DNA from: Pelagibius sp050330205
GTDB taxonomy: Bacteria; Pseudomonadota; Alphaproteobacteria; Kiloniellales; Kiloniellaceae
DNA length: 64,000 nt
Assembly (NCBI GenBank): GCA_050330205.1
Contig: JBHJOA010000012.1
Span: 23,221 to 87,220 of the forward strand
Direction: 5' to 3'
The translations under genes and the position numbers were made by a program. The notes beneath the pieces were generated by a model, which ran no database searches, was not told the origin of the DNA, and saw only the letters and a list, made by a program, of their open reading frames with translations. Of this stretch, positions 1-8,318 are shown piece by piece; position 1 is the stretch's first letter, and the number at the start of each line of letters is the position of its first letter.

Positions 1-1590
1 ATCAAGCGCCTGATGCCGCGCTACAACGTGCTGCTGCGCGACGACAAGTCGTTCCCCTACATCCTGCTGACCGCCGACCACGCCATCCCGCAGATCGCCA
101 AGCATCGCGGCGCCCACACCCGCGAGGGCGACTACTTCGGGCCCTTCGCCTCGGCCGGCGCCGTCAACCGCACCATCACCGCCTTGGAGCGCGCCTTCCT
201 GCTGCGCTCCTGCAGCGACGCGGTCTACGCCAGCCGCACCCGGCCCTGCCTGATGTACCAGATCCGGCGCTGCTCGGCGCCCTGCGTCGAGCGTATCGCG
301 GCGCCCGACTACCTCGACCTCGTGAGTCAGGCGCGCCGATTCCTCACCGGCAATTCCAAGGAGGTCCAGCAGCAGCTGGCGGCGAGGATGGAAGAAGCCG
401 CGGCGCGGCTCGACTTCGAGTCCGCCGCCGTCTACCGCGACCGCATCCGCGCGCTGTCGCAGATCCAGGCGCACCAGGACATCAACATCGAGGGCGTCGA
501 CAATGCCGACGTCATCGCCGCCGAGGAGCAGGGCGGGCAGATCTGCATCCAGGTGTTCTTCTTCCGGGCCGGGCGCAACTACGGCAACCGCGCCTACTTT
601 CCGAGTCACGACAAGAGCCTCGGCATCGCCGAGGTGCTCGCCGCCTTCGTCGCCCAGTTCTACGAGAACAAGCCGGTGCCTCGGCTGATCCTGCTGAGCC
701 ATGACCTGGAGGAACAGGATCTCATCGCCGAGGCCTTGAGCCTGAAGGCCGAACACAGGGTGGAGCTGTCGCGGCCACAGCGCGGGGCCAAGCGCAAGCT
801 GATCGACAACGCCCTGCACAACGCCCGCGAGGCGCTGGCCCGGCGCCTCGCCGAAAGCGGCAGCCAGCGCAAGCTGCTGGAGCGCCTCGCCGAGATCTTC
901 GGACTCGAGGGCACGCCCGAGCGCATCGAGATCTACGACAACAGCCACACCCAGGGCAGCGAGCCCTACGGCTGCATGGTGGTGGCCGGGCCCGAGGGAT
1001 TTCAGAAGAATGCCTACCGCAAGTTCAAGATCAAGGACCCGAAAACCGTCGCCGGCGACGACTACGCCATGATGCGCGAGGTGCTGACCCGGCGCTTCCA
1101 GCGCGCCCTGAAGGAGGACCCCGAGCGCGGCAGCGGCCTGTGGCCCGACCTGGTGCTGCTGGACGGCGGCCAGGGCCAGCTCGCCGTCGGCCTGGAGGTG
1201 CTGGCCGACCTCGGCCTCGGCGACCTGCCGATCGCCGCCATCGCCAAGGGCCCGGACCGCGACGCCGGGCGCGAGCGCATCTTCCTGCCCGACAAGGCCG
1301 CCTTCATGCTGCTGCCGCGCGACCCGGCGCTCTACTTCCTGCAGCGCCTGCGCGACGAGGCCCATCGCTTCGCCATCGGCACCCACCGGGCCGGCCGCAG
1401 CAAGGCGCGGCTGCGCTCGGTCCTCGACGAGGTGCCGGGCATCGGTGCCCGGCGCAAGAAGGCGCTGCTGCTGCACTTCGGCGCCGCCCGGGCCGTGGCG
1501 CGCGCCGGCCTTGCCGACCTCGAAGCCGTGGAGGGCATCTCCAGGACGGTGGCCCGCCGGATCTACGACCATTTCCACCGGGACGGCTGA
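1..1590 (+). CDS. uvrC: UvrABC excinuclease subunit C (5' end outside window)
   Basis: This is the incision nuclease of nucleotide excision repair, which cuts both sides of a UvrB-bound lesion. The reading frame is open from base 1, so the true start and most of the N-terminal GIY-YIG nuclease domain lie upstream. Visible parts, numbered from the first in-window Met at base 13, are the end of that domain (MPRYNVLLRDDKSFPYI), a UvrB-binding UVR helix pair at about residues 115-150, the RNase H-like second nuclease domain (IEIYDNSHTQGSEPYG, LVLLDGGQGQL, RDEAHRFAIGTHR) and tandem helix-hairpin-helix motifs near the C-terminus (LDEVPGIGARRKKALL, LEAVEGISRTVARRIY). About 529 codons are seen of the roughly 610 usual for the family. 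It ends 162 bases before pgsA, and uvrC-pgsA is a common proteobacterial neighbour pair. Confidence 0.97.
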   Translation: MKRLMPRYNVLLRDDKSFPYILLTADHAIPQIAKHRGAHTREGDYFGPFASAGAVNRTITALERAFLLRSCSDAVYASRTRPCLMYQIRRCSAPCVERIAAPDYLDLVSQARRFLTGNSKEVQQQLAARMEEAAARLDFESAAVYRDRIRALSQIQAHQDINIEGVDNADVIAAEEQGGQICIQVFFFRAGRNYGNRAYFPSHDKSLGIAEVLAAFVAQFYENKPVPRLILLSHDLEEQDLIAEALSLKAEHRVELSRPQRGAKRKLIDNALHNAREALARRLAESGSQRKLLERLAEIFGLEGTPERIEIYDNSHTQGSEPYGCMVVAGPEGFQKNAYRKFKIKDPKTVAGDDYAMMREVLTRRFQRALKEDPERGSGLWPDLVLLDGGQGQLAVGLEVLADLGLGDLPIAAIAKGPDRDAGRERIFLPDKAAFMLLPRDPALYFLQRLRDEAHRFAIGTHRAGRSKARLRSVLDEVPGIGARRKKALLLHFGAARAVARAGLADLEAVEGISRTVARRIYDHFHRDG

Positions 1591-1752
1591 TTGGGTGGCG
1601 CGCCCGAAGGAGCCCGATCGCAGCCCGATTTCCCACTGTTCCCAGGCGTGCTGCCCCTGGGTCGCGTCGGGCGGCTATGCTACAAGAGGGACGGAGACGG
1701 GGCGTCCGCGGCACCGGCGGCGGGCGGCTCTTCAGGAGGAAGAACCGGGCCG

Positions 1753-2325
1753 ATGCTGACCAGCCTGCCGAACATGCTGACGCTGTCGCGGATCGCGGCG
1801 ATTCCGCTGTTGCTGGTGCTGATCTACGTCGATACCCCGCTGTTCCGCTGGCTGGCGCTGGGCGGCTACGTCATGGCCTGCGTCACCGATTATTTCGACG
1901 GCTACCTGGCCCGGCACATGAAGCTGATCTCGCCGCTGGGGCGGTTCCTCGACCCCATCGCCGACAAGCTGCTGGTCGCCTCGCTGATCGTCATGCTGGT
2001 GGCGACCCAGCAGATCTCCGGCCTGGAGATGATACCGGCGATCGTTATCCTGGCCCGCGAGATTCTGGTCTCCGGCCTGCGCGAGTACCTGGCCGAGATC
2101 AAGGTTTCGGTCCCGGTCACCAAGCTGGCCAAGTGGAAGACCGGCATCCAGATGGTCGCCCTCGGCTTCCTCATCGTCGGCGACGCCGCCCCGGCCTTCC
2201 TGCCGGTTCACACCATCGGCGAGATCGGCCTGTGGATCGCCGGCACCCTCACCGCGATCACCGGCTACGACTACCTGGCGCGCGGCCTGAAACACATGGT
2301 GAGCCAGGAGAGCGGCAGCCGATGA
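1753..2325 (+). CDS. pgsA: CDP-diacylglycerol--glycerol-3-phosphate 3-phosphatidyltransferase
   Basis: This integral membrane enzyme makes phosphatidylglycerophosphate, the committed step to phosphatidylglycerol and cardiolipin. The 190-residue product carries the CDP-alcohol phosphatidyltransferase signature DYFDGYLARH followed by GRFLDPIADK, which supplies the DG-x2-AR-x8-G-x3-D-x3-D metal and substrate residues, plus several hydrophobic helices. The ATG at 1753 was chosen because AGGAGGA lies 12 bases upstream and the protein then begins MLTSLPNMLTLSRI, the usual start of PgsA. The frame is open further upstream but without family similarity. The stop overlaps the start of mobB (ATGA), which implies translational coupling. 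Confidence 0.96.
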   Translation: MLTSLPNMLTLSRIAAIPLLLVLIYVDTPLFRWLALGGYVMACVTDYFDGYLARHMKLISPLGRFLDPIADKLLVASLIVMLVATQQISGLEMIPAIVILAREILVSGLREYLAEIKVSVPVTKLAKWKTGIQMVALGFLIVGDAAPAFLPVHTIGEIGLWIAGTLTAITGYDYLARGLKHMVSQESGSR

Positions 2326-2888
2326 GCGATACGGAGAACCCGCCGCTGATGAAGGTGATCGGCCTCGCCGGCTGGAGCGGCAGCGGCAAGACCACGCTGA
2401 TGGTGAAGCTGATCCCGGCGCTGGTGCGTCGCGGACTGAAGGTCTCCACCATGAAGCACGCCCACCACGCCTTCGACGTCGACAAGCCGGGCAAGGACTC
2501 CTACGAGCACCGCGCCGCCGGCGCCACCGAGGTGATGATCGGCTCCGGCAGGCGCTGGGCGCTGATGCACGAACTGCGCGACGAGGTCGAGCCCGACAGC
2601 CGCAGCCTGATGCGCCACATGAGCCAGGTCGACCTGCTGATCATCGAGGGCTGGAAGGCCGAGGGCCACGAGAAGATCGAGATCCACCGTCCCTCCCACG
2701 GCAAGCCGCTGATCCAGCCGGACGACCCGCGCGTCGTCGCCGTGGCGAGCGACGAGGATCTGCCCGGGCTGCCGGTGCCGCGCCTCGACCTCAACGACGC
2801 CGAGGCCATCGCCGACTTCGTCGTCGCCCACTGCGGGCTCGAGTCGAAGGCGGGGGCCGAGCGGGTGCAGAAAGGCGCCGCGGAGTAG
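2322..2888 (+). CDS. mobB: Molybdopterin-guanine dinucleotide biosynthesis adaptor MobB
   Basis: MobB is a GTP-binding accessory protein for attaching GMP to molybdopterin, forming the MGD form of the molybdenum cofactor. The 188-residue product has a P-loop GWSGSGKTTLM at about residues 17-27 after a short N-terminal leader, the conserved STMKHAHHAFDVDKPGKDS segment, and LLIIEGWK typical of the family. Its start overlaps the pgsA stop by four bases, and moeA begins three bases after its stop, so it is the first gene of a molybdenum-cofactor run (mobB-moeA-moaD-moaE). MobA is not in the window. Confidence 0.95.
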   Translation: MSDTENPPLMKVIGLAGWSGSGKTTLMVKLIPALVRRGLKVSTMKHAHHAFDVDKPGKDSYEHRAAGATEVMIGSGRRWALMHELRDEVEPDSRSLMRHMSQVDLLIIEGWKAEGHEKIEIHRPSHGKPLIQPDDPRVVAVASDEDLPGLPVPRLDLNDAEAIADFVVAHCGLESKAGAERVQKGAAE

Positions 2889-2891
2889 CCC

Positions 2892-4160
2892 ATGGCGCAG
2901 CTGAGCGACGACTGTTTCGCGCACGGCGGCCGCCTCATGCGGGTCGACGAGGCCCGCCGGCTGCTGGCCGAGACCATCGTGCCGGTGACCGCCAGCGAGC
3001 CCGTCGCCCTGCACGACGCCCTCGGCCGTATCCTCGCCGAAGACGTCGTCTCGCCGGTCGACATTCCGCCGGCCCCCAACTCCGCCGTCGATGGCTACGC
3101 CGTGTTCCACGCCGACCTCGACCCCGAGGGCGACACCCGCCTGCCGGTGACCGGCCGCGTAACGGCCGGGCAACTGGAACTGCCGGCAGCGCGGCGCGGC
3201 ACCGCCATCCGCATCTTCACCGGCGCCCGGCTGCCGGAAGGCCCGGACACGGTGATGATGCAGGAGGATTGCAGCGAAGACGGCGACCCCAAAGCCCCCT
3301 GGGTCGTCATCAAGCCCGGCATCCGCAAGGGCGCCAATGCGCGCAAAGCCGGCGAGGACGTCGCCAGGGGCAGCGTCGTGCTTCAGCGCGGCCAGAAGCT
3401 GCGGGCCCAGGACGTCGGCCAGGCCGCCGCCGTCGGCCGCCGCGAAGTCGCGGTCTCCACGCGCCTTAAGGTAGGACTGTTCTCCACCGGCGACGAGCTG
3501 CGCGAGCCGGGCGCACCGCTCGACCCCGGCGCCATCTACGACTCCAACCGCTACACCATCCATGCGCTGCTGACCGGCCTCGGCTGCGCGGTCGACGATC
3601 TCGGCATCCTGCCGGACCGGCTCGAGGCGGTGCGCAAGGCGCTCGACGGCGCCAAGGGGAAACACGACCTGCTGGTGACCTCGGGCGGCGTCTCGGTCGG
3701 CGAGGAGGACCACGTGAAGGCGGCCGTGGAGGCGCTCGGCAGGCTGCACCTCTGGCGCCTGGCGGTGAAGCCGGGCCGGCCCATCGCCCTCGGCCAGGTC
3801 GGCCGCGTCCCCTTCGTCGGCCTGCCCGGCAACCCGGTCGCCGTGGTGGTCACCTTTCTCACCATCGTGCGCCCGCTGATTCTGCGCCTGATGGGCGGCA
3901 GGGACGCGCCGCCGCACACCTTCCGGGTGCGCGCCGGCTTCGACCACAAGAAGAAGAAGGACCGCCGCGAGTGGGTGCGCGCCCGCCTGGCGGAGGACGC
4001 CGGCGGCGTGCTGACGGCGGAGAAGTTCCCGCGCGAGGGCGCCGGTATCCTCTCCTCACTGGTCGCCGCCGACGGCCTGGTCGAGCTGCCCGAGGACTTG
4101 ACCCGCCTGGAGGCCGGCGCGATGGTCGATTTCCTGCCCTTCAGCGAAGTGGCCCAATAG
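2892..4160 (+). CDS. moeA: Molybdopterin molybdenumtransferase MoeA
   Basis: MoeA inserts molybdate into adenylylated molybdopterin, the last common step of molybdenum cofactor synthesis. The 422-residue product has the normal full length and the MoeA marks: PPAPNSAVDGYAVF in the N-terminal part, GAIYDSNRYTIHALL and LVTSGGVSVGEEDHVK in the MoCF-type central domain, and FVGLPGNPVAVVVTF leading into the C-terminal domain. ATG at 2892 follows mobB by three bases. The protein starts with about 18 residues ahead of MRVDEARRLL, so a second ATG at 2937 is an alternative start. It is followed by a 167-base gap with a repeat element before moaD. Confidence 0.97.
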   Translation: MAQLSDDCFAHGGRLMRVDEARRLLAETIVPVTASEPVALHDALGRILAEDVVSPVDIPPAPNSAVDGYAVFHADLDPEGDTRLPVTGRVTAGQLELPAARRGTAIRIFTGARLPEGPDTVMMQEDCSEDGDPKAPWVVIKPGIRKGANARKAGEDVARGSVVLQRGQKLRAQDVGQAAAVGRREVAVSTRLKVGLFSTGDELREPGAPLDPGAIYDSNRYTIHALLTGLGCAVDDLGILPDRLEAVRKALDGAKGKHDLLVTSGGVSVGEEDHVKAAVEALGRLHLWRLAVKPGRPIALGQVGRVPFVGLPGNPVAVVVTFLTIVRPLILRLMGGRDAPPHTFRVRAGFDHKKKKDRREWVRARLAEDAGGVLTAEKFPREGAGILSSLVAADGLVELPEDLTRLEAGAMVDFLPFSEVAQ

Positions 4161-4176
4161 CCTATATTCGTAGAGG

Positions 4177-4287
4177 CTTCTCATCCTTCGAGACGCTCGC
4201 TGCCGCGAGCTCCTCAGGATGAGGTCGGAGAGTTGAAATTGGAGCCTCACCCTGAGGAGGTCCGTAGGACCGTCTCGATGGGCGAGG
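4177..4287. repeat. Inverted pair of REP-like palindromic repeats
   Basis: Two copies of one element lie in opposite orientation between moeA and moaD, at 4177-4224 and 4245-4287. Read outward in the same sense, both begin CCTCAYCCTGAGGAG and contain CGTCTCGAWGG, with pairing ends. The apical stems differ in sequence but each is self-complementary: GCTCGC/GCGAGC in the first and GGTCC/GGACC in the second. The shape therefore seems conserved by compensating changes. The element resembles dispersed palindromes that I recall from several alphaproteobacterial genomes. No second locus is visible in this window. Confidence 0.8.
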
Positions 4288-4327
4288 CGGGCAACCGCCC
4301 GGACGAGTCGATGGGAAAATTACCCTC

Positions 4328-4579
4328 GTGAAACTGCTGTATTTCGCCTGGCTGAAGACCAAGACCGGCGTCGCCGAGGAGGACGTCACCCCGCCCGAGG
4401 GCGTCGCCACGGTGGGCGATCTGCTCGCCTGGCTGGAAGACCGCGGGCCGGGCTTCGCCGACGCGCTCTCCGACCGCGGCGCCATCCGCGTGGCGGTGAA
4501 TCAGGCCTTCGCGCAGCCGGGCGACCCGGTGCGCGCCGGCGACGAGGTCGCCATCTTCCCGCCGGTGACCGGAGGCTAG
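4328..4579 (+). CDS. moaD: Molybdopterin synthase sulfur carrier subunit MoaD
   Basis: This small ubiquitin-fold protein carries thiocarboxylate sulfur to MoaE for converting precursor Z (cPMP) to molybdopterin. The 83-residue product ends in the essential Gly-Gly (IFPPVTGG), which is adenylated and thiolated in the family. It begins MKLLYFAWLKTKTG at a GTG codon (4328); no in-frame ATG is nearby. The stop is two bases before the moaE start, so the two synthase subunits are co-translated. The repeat pair sits just upstream and may separate this pair from moeA in transcription or mRNA stability. Confidence 0.95.
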   Translation: MKLLYFAWLKTKTGVAEEDVTPPEGVATVGDLLAWLEDRGPGFADALSDRGAIRVAVNQAFAQPGDPVRAGDEVAIFPPVTGG

Positions 4580-4581
4580 CC

Positions 4582-5055
4582 GTGACGATCCGGGTGCAGC
4601 GGGAAGATTTCGACGTCGGCCGGGAACTGGCGGCTCTCACCGAGGCCAACCACGCCATCGGCGGCGTCGCCGTCTTCGTCGGGCTCGTCCGCGACATCGC
4701 CGGCGGCGGCGCGATCAGCGCGATGACGCTGGAGCACTACCCGGCGATGACCGAGAAGATGCTGGCCGAGATCGAAGCGGAAGCGAGAGCGCGCTGGCCG
4801 CTGGAGGCGAGCCTCGTCATCCACCGCTTCGGGCGTCTCGAGCCCGGCGATCAGATCGTGATGGTGGCAACCGCCTCGGCGCACCGCCAGGCCGCCTTCG
4901 AGTCCTGCGAGTTCCTCATGGACTGGCTGAAGACCAAGGCGCCGTTCTGGAAGCTGGAAGAGACCGACGAGGGCGCCCAGTGGGTCGACGCCCGAGACAG
5001 CGACAACAGGGCCGCCGCCCGCTGGGTGAAGAAAGATCCCGACGCGGCGGAATAG
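4582..5055 (+). CDS. moaE: Molybdopterin synthase catalytic subunit MoaE
   Basis: This is the large subunit of molybdopterin synthase, which transfers two sulfurs from MoaD onto precursor Z. The 157-residue product shows GGVAVFVGLVRD near the N-terminus, LVIHRFGRLEPGDQIVMV in the middle and DWLKTKAPFWKLEE, whose lysines belong to the active site in the family. The start is GTG at 4582, two bases after the moaD stop. It is the last gene of the cofactor run; a gene-poor strip of about 140 bases follows before the convergent Gre-family gene. Confidence 0.96.
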   Translation: MTIRVQREDFDVGRELAALTEANHAIGGVAVFVGLVRDIAGGGAISAMTLEHYPAMTEKMLAEIEAEARARWPLEASLVIHRFGRLEPGDQIVMVATASAHRQAAFESCEFLMDWLKTKAPFWKLEETDEGAQWVDARDSDNRAAARWVKKDPDAAE

Positions 5056-5194
5056 GCGAGCTCCGCTCCCGATCCTGAATCGTGCCAAACACCTGCCCGG
5101 AGCGTTGCCGGCGAATTCTGGCGCAGCAGAGTCCGGCCTTCCGCACCCAGTCCTACATCGTGCTGAACACCTACCTGGAGCGCGGGCCGGGGGT
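5056..5194. other. Gap between moaE and the Gre-family gene with a 38-codon frame
   Basis: This 139-base strip separates moaE from the convergent Gre-family gene. It holds a short plus-strand frame from a GTG at 5082 to a TAG at 5196-5198, ending FRTQSYIVLNTYLERGPGV. This looks like the tail of a longer protein and overlaps the stop of the opposing gene. No ribosome binding site or terminator hairpin is evident. It may be a remnant of a lost gene or chance. Confidence 0.3.
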
Positions 5195-5704
5195 TTAGAC
5201 CTCCCCCGCCTCATACCTGATCGCCACCACTTCGAGCTCCTGGTCCCCGGCGGGGCGCTTCCAGGTGATGGAGTCGCCGACCGCGGCGCCGTCGAGGGCG
5301 CGGGCCAGCGGCGAGACGTAGGAGACCTTGCCGTTCTGCGGATCGGCCTCGTCCTCGCCGACGATGACATAGTCGTGCCGCTTGCCGGCGTCGTCCTCCA
5401 CCGTCACGCTGGCGCCGAAGGCGACCTTGTCGCGCGGCTGCCTGGCGAGATCGACGAGGATCGCCGTGCGCAGGCGCTCCTCCCAGTAGCGGACCTCCTG
5501 CTCGACGCGCGGCAGGTGCGACTGGGCGGAGAGTTCGCTGTCGTGCTCCTTCAGCTCGGCGCGCTCGGTTTCGTACTGCCGGACCTTGTCGCGCAGCATC
5601 TGCAGGCCGGCCGGCGTCACGAAATTGGGATGCGCGCTGATCGGCAGGTCGACCTTTTCCTCGGGCGTGCCGGCGTCGTCTTCCTTCACGAAAGCGCGGG
5701 ACAT
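5195..5704 (-). CDS. GreA/GreB-family transcription elongation factor
   Basis: The family binds the RNA polymerase secondary channel; true Gre factors stimulate transcript cleavage in stalled complexes. The 169-residue product starts MSRAFVKEDD, as GreB-like proteins of this group do. It has an N-terminal helical hairpin (about residues 30-85) and a C-terminal FKBP-like domain (SYVSPLARALDGAAVGDSI). The acidic tip normally written as D-L-S-E-N-A-E-Y is replaced by HDSELSAQSH, so cleavage activity is uncertain and it could act more like Rnk or Gfh1. The gene is monocistronic, with the ilvE terminator immediately upstream. Confidence 0.85.
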   Translation of the reverse strand: MSRAFVKEDDAGTPEEKVDLPISAHPNFVTPAGLQMLRDKVRQYETERAELKEHDSELSAQSHLPRVEQEVRYWEERLRTAILVDLARQPRDKVAFGASVTVEDDAGKRHDYVIVGEDEADPQNGKVSYVSPLARALDGAAVGDSITWKRPAGDQELEVVAIRYEAGEV

Positions 5705-5725
5705 CTCGAATTCTCCTCATCGCAC

Positions 5726-5766
5726 AAAAAAGAAAACCGGGCGGCGCTTCCTTCTGCGCCGCCCGG
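5726..5766 (-). terminator. Rho-independent terminator of ilvE
   Basis: An 11-bp perfect stem (CCGGGCGGCGC paired with GCGCCGCCCGG, 5737-5747 and 5756-5766) with an 8-base loop lies just past the ilvE stop. On the minus strand it is followed by TTTTCTTTTTT. It ends ilvE transcripts before they enter the Gre-family gene. Confidence 0.9.
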
Positions 5767-5793
5767 TCCTTGGAAAGACCGATATGAGCGGCG

Positions 5794-6687
5794 CTAGGCG
5801 GCGCTGGCCGCCGCGTGCTTGCGCACCAAGGCGTCGTAGTCGTTCATCAGGTTGCGGGTGATCTCGCCCGCCTGGAACCTGTAGTCGTCGATCTCCGCCA
5901 CCGGCGTCACCTCCACGGCGGTCCCCGTCAGGAAGACCTCCTGCGTCTTGGCCAGTTCCTCAGGCCCGATCGCCCGCTCGATCACCTCATAGCCCCGCTT
6001 GCGGGCGAGATCGATGACGGTGCGGCGGGTGATGCCGTCGAGGAAGCAGTCCGGCGTCGGCGTGTGGATCTTGCCGTCCTGCACCAGGAACACGTTGGCA
6101 CCGGTCGCCTCCGCGATCAAGCCGCGATAGTCGAGCATCAGGGCGTCGCTGTAGCCCCTGGCCTCGGCCGCGTGCTTGGAGAGGGTGCAGATCATGTAGA
6201 GCCCGGCGGCCTTGGAACGGCAGGGCGCGGTCTCCGGCGACGGCCGCTTCCAGTCGGCGATGGTCATGCGGATGCCCTTCAGGCGGGCCTCCGGCGTGAA
6301 ATAGGCCGGCCACTGCCAGGCCGCCACGGCGACGTGGATCTTCGTTTGCTGGGCCGAGACCGCCATCATCTCGCTGCCGCGCCAGGCAACCGGGCGGACA
6401 TAGCCGTCGGCGATGCCGTTGGCCTCCAGCACCGCCATGGAAGCGGCGTCGATCTCCTCGCGGCTGTAGGGGATGTTGAAGCCGAGCAGCTTGCCGGAGG
6501 CCAGCAACCGCTCGTGGTGCTCCTCCATCTTGAAGATGCGCCCGGCGTAAGAGCGCTCGCCCTCGAACACGCAGGAGCCGTAGTGCAGCCCGTGGCTCAG
6601 CACGTGCAGCTTGGCGTCGCGCCAAGCCATGAGCTTGCCGTCGTACCAGATGACGCCGTCGCGGTCGTCGAAAGGAAGGATGGACAT
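5794..6687 (-). CDS. ilvE: Branched-chain amino acid aminotransferase
   Basis: This PLP fold-type IV aminotransferase performs the last step of leucine, isoleucine and valine synthesis. The 297-residue product starts MSILPFDDRDGVIWYDGKL and contains HGLHYGSCVFEGERSY, the catalytic lysine in CRSKAAGLYM and the PLP-binding SDALMLDYRGLIAEATGANV. The ATG at 6687 was chosen because homologues start near this sequence; the frame extends 16 residues upstream without similarity. It is divergent from the MarR gene, with about 250 bases between them, and ends at a strong terminator. D-amino acid aminotransferase shares the fold, but the length and motifs favour IlvE. Confidence 0.94.
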   Translation of the reverse strand: MSILPFDDRDGVIWYDGKLMAWRDAKLHVLSHGLHYGSCVFEGERSYAGRIFKMEEHHERLLASGKLLGFNIPYSREEIDAASMAVLEANGIADGYVRPVAWRGSEMMAVSAQQTKIHVAVAAWQWPAYFTPEARLKGIRMTIADWKRPSPETAPCRSKAAGLYMICTLSKHAAEARGYSDALMLDYRGLIAEATGANVFLVQDGKIHTPTPDCFLDGITRRTVIDLARKRGYEVIERAIGPEELAKTQEVFLTGTAVEVTPVAEIDDYRFQAGEITRNLMNDYDALVRKHAAASAA

Positions 6688-6938
6688 CGTTCGTTTCGTC
6701 CCAAAATGCCTTGCCGGCCCGATAGTATGGCCCAAAGCTCGTTGATCGTTGCACGGAACCGGCCGGTCCGCTTATGACTTTCCGGCCGGCGGGCCGGCCG
6801 GCAGGAGCGGCGGCACGGGCAGAATTTCAGTCAGTGAAGCTAACCGATCAGAGAATCTTTTCCGCAGATAGTTCCAATTTGATACTTTCGTCCAAATCTT
6901 GCTGGCCATATGTAACAAGATTAGGTAGATATGTCAAC

Positions 6939-7508
6939 ATGGCTGACGTAAAAGGCGGTCCCAACCCCCTCTTCCTGCGCGAGGAGGAGCTGCGCCAGGC
7001 GATGGAGCTGCTGTTCTTCGCCTACCGCGACTTCACCGGCGAGCCCGACCAGACCCTCGCCGACTACGGCTTCGGACGCGCCCACCACCGGGTGATCTAC
7101 TTCGTTGGCCGCCACCCCTGCATCACCGTGTCGGAGCTGCTGACCATCCTGCGCATCACCAAGCAGTCGCTGTCGCGGGTGCTCGGCCAGTTGGTGCGCG
7201 ACGGCTTCATCACCCAGCGCCCCGGCCTGCGCGACCGCCGTCAGCGCCTGCTGGAGCTGACGGCCAAGGGCCGCGAGTTGGAAAGCAAGCTGAGCGAGCA
7301 GCAACGCGTGCGCATCGCCCGCGCCTACCGCAGCGCCGGCGCCGAGGCGGTGGAGGGCTTCCGCACCGTGCTCATCAACATCATCGACGAGGCCGACCGC
7401 GGCCGCTTCGAACGCCCAGAGCCGGGTGCCAAACCGGGTGTCAAGCCGGGTGCCGGCAAACCGCCGCGCGGCAGGCCGTCCCTCGCGCGTAGCCAGGCGG
7501 GACGCTGA
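6939..7508 (+). CDS. MarR-family regulator, PetP-like
   Basis: This winged-helix DNA-binding regulator of 189 residues has its helix-turn-helix at about residues 60-110 (ISELL-type VSELLTILRITKQSLSRVL, wing GLRDRRQRLLELT). The C-terminal tail of about 30 residues is rich in Gly, Pro and Lys. ATG at 6939 gives MADVKGGPNPLF. A possible promoter, TTGCTG (6899-6904) with 17-bp spacing to TAGGTA (6922-6927), would leave only a few leader bases. The order ilvE / MarR / OmpR-type regulator matches the petP-petR arrangement described near petABC in Rhodobacter capsulatus. Here petABC is 38 kb away, so the PetP name is inferred. The 250-base gap to ilvE is AT-richer than its surroundings. Confidence 0.85.
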   Translation: MADVKGGPNPLFLREEELRQAMELLFFAYRDFTGEPDQTLADYGFGRAHHRVIYFVGRHPCITVSELLTILRITKQSLSRVLGQLVRDGFITQRPGLRDRRQRLLELTAKGRELESKLSEQQRVRIARAYRSAGAEAVEGFRTVLINIIDEADRGRFERPEPGAKPGVKPGAGKPPRGRPSLARSQAGR

Positions 7509-7561
7509 GAGCCCCCGCAGCCGCTGGCGGGGCCTCGCGGGCAGGCCTATACTCCCGGCCC

Positions 7562-8269
7562 ATGAGCCAGCAAGCCCGCGAGCAAGCCTTGGCCGAGCAG
7601 CCGCACATCCTGGTCATCGACGACGATACCCGGCTGCGCGATCTGCTGCAGCGCTACCTCAACGACCAGGGGTTCCGCGTGACCACGGCCGTCGATGCGG
7701 CCGACGCGCGCGCCAAGCTGGCGGCGCTGGCATTCGACCTGCTGGTACTGGACATCATGATGCCCGGCGAGAGCGGCCTGCAGCTGACCGAGACCCTGCG
7801 CCGCGACAACGCCGTGCCGATTCTGCTGCTGACCGCCATGAACGAGACGGAGAATCGCATCGCGGGCTTCGAGTGCGGCGCCGACGACTACCTTCCCAAG
7901 CCCTTCGAGCCGCGCGAACTGGTGCTGCGCATCAACGCCATCCTGCGCCGCGTGCCGCCGGCGCCGCCGGCGCCGAACAGGGTCACCTTCGGCGAGTTCT
8001 GTTTCGACATCGAGCGCGAGGAACTGACGAAGGCCGGCGACTTCGTGCGGCTGACCAGCGCCGAGGCCTCGCTGCTCAAGGCCCTCGCGCGCCGGGCCGG
8101 CGAGCCGGTCACCCGCGACGACCTGGGCGAGGCGAGCATGATCAGCGGCAATGCGCGCACCATCGATGTGCAGGTCACCCGCCTGCGGCGCAAGATCGAG
8201 ACCGATCCCAGGTTCCCGCGCTACCTGCAGACTGTGCGCGGTACCGGCTATGTCCTGATTCCCGACTGA
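7562..8269 (+). CDS. OmpR-type response regulator, PetR-like
   Basis: This two-component response regulator has 235 residues. The receiver domain (about 13-125) contains the acidic pair IDDD, the phosphoacceptor D64 in LLVLDIMMPGESG and K113 in YLPKPFEP. The C-terminal OmpR/PhoB winged helix (about 140-235) contains RTIDVQVTRLRRKIE and VRGTGYVLIPD. It lies 53 bases after the MarR gene and 49 bases before a histidine kinase, its probable cognate sensor. The order recalls petP-petR. Its target genes cannot be read from the sequence. Confidence 0.92.
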   Translation: MSQQAREQALAEQPHILVIDDDTRLRDLLQRYLNDQGFRVTTAVDAADARAKLAALAFDLLVLDIMMPGESGLQLTETLRRDNAVPILLLTAMNETENRIAGFECGADDYLPKPFEPRELVLRINAILRRVPPAPPAPNRVTFGEFCFDIEREELTKAGDFVRLTSAEASLLKALARRAGEPVTRDDLGEASMISGNARTIDVQVTRLRRKIETDPRFPRYLQTVRGTGYVLIPD

Positions 8270-8318
8270 TGCCGCCGCAACCGATACCACCGTACTGCGT
8301 CCGCCGCCCGTGCCGCCG

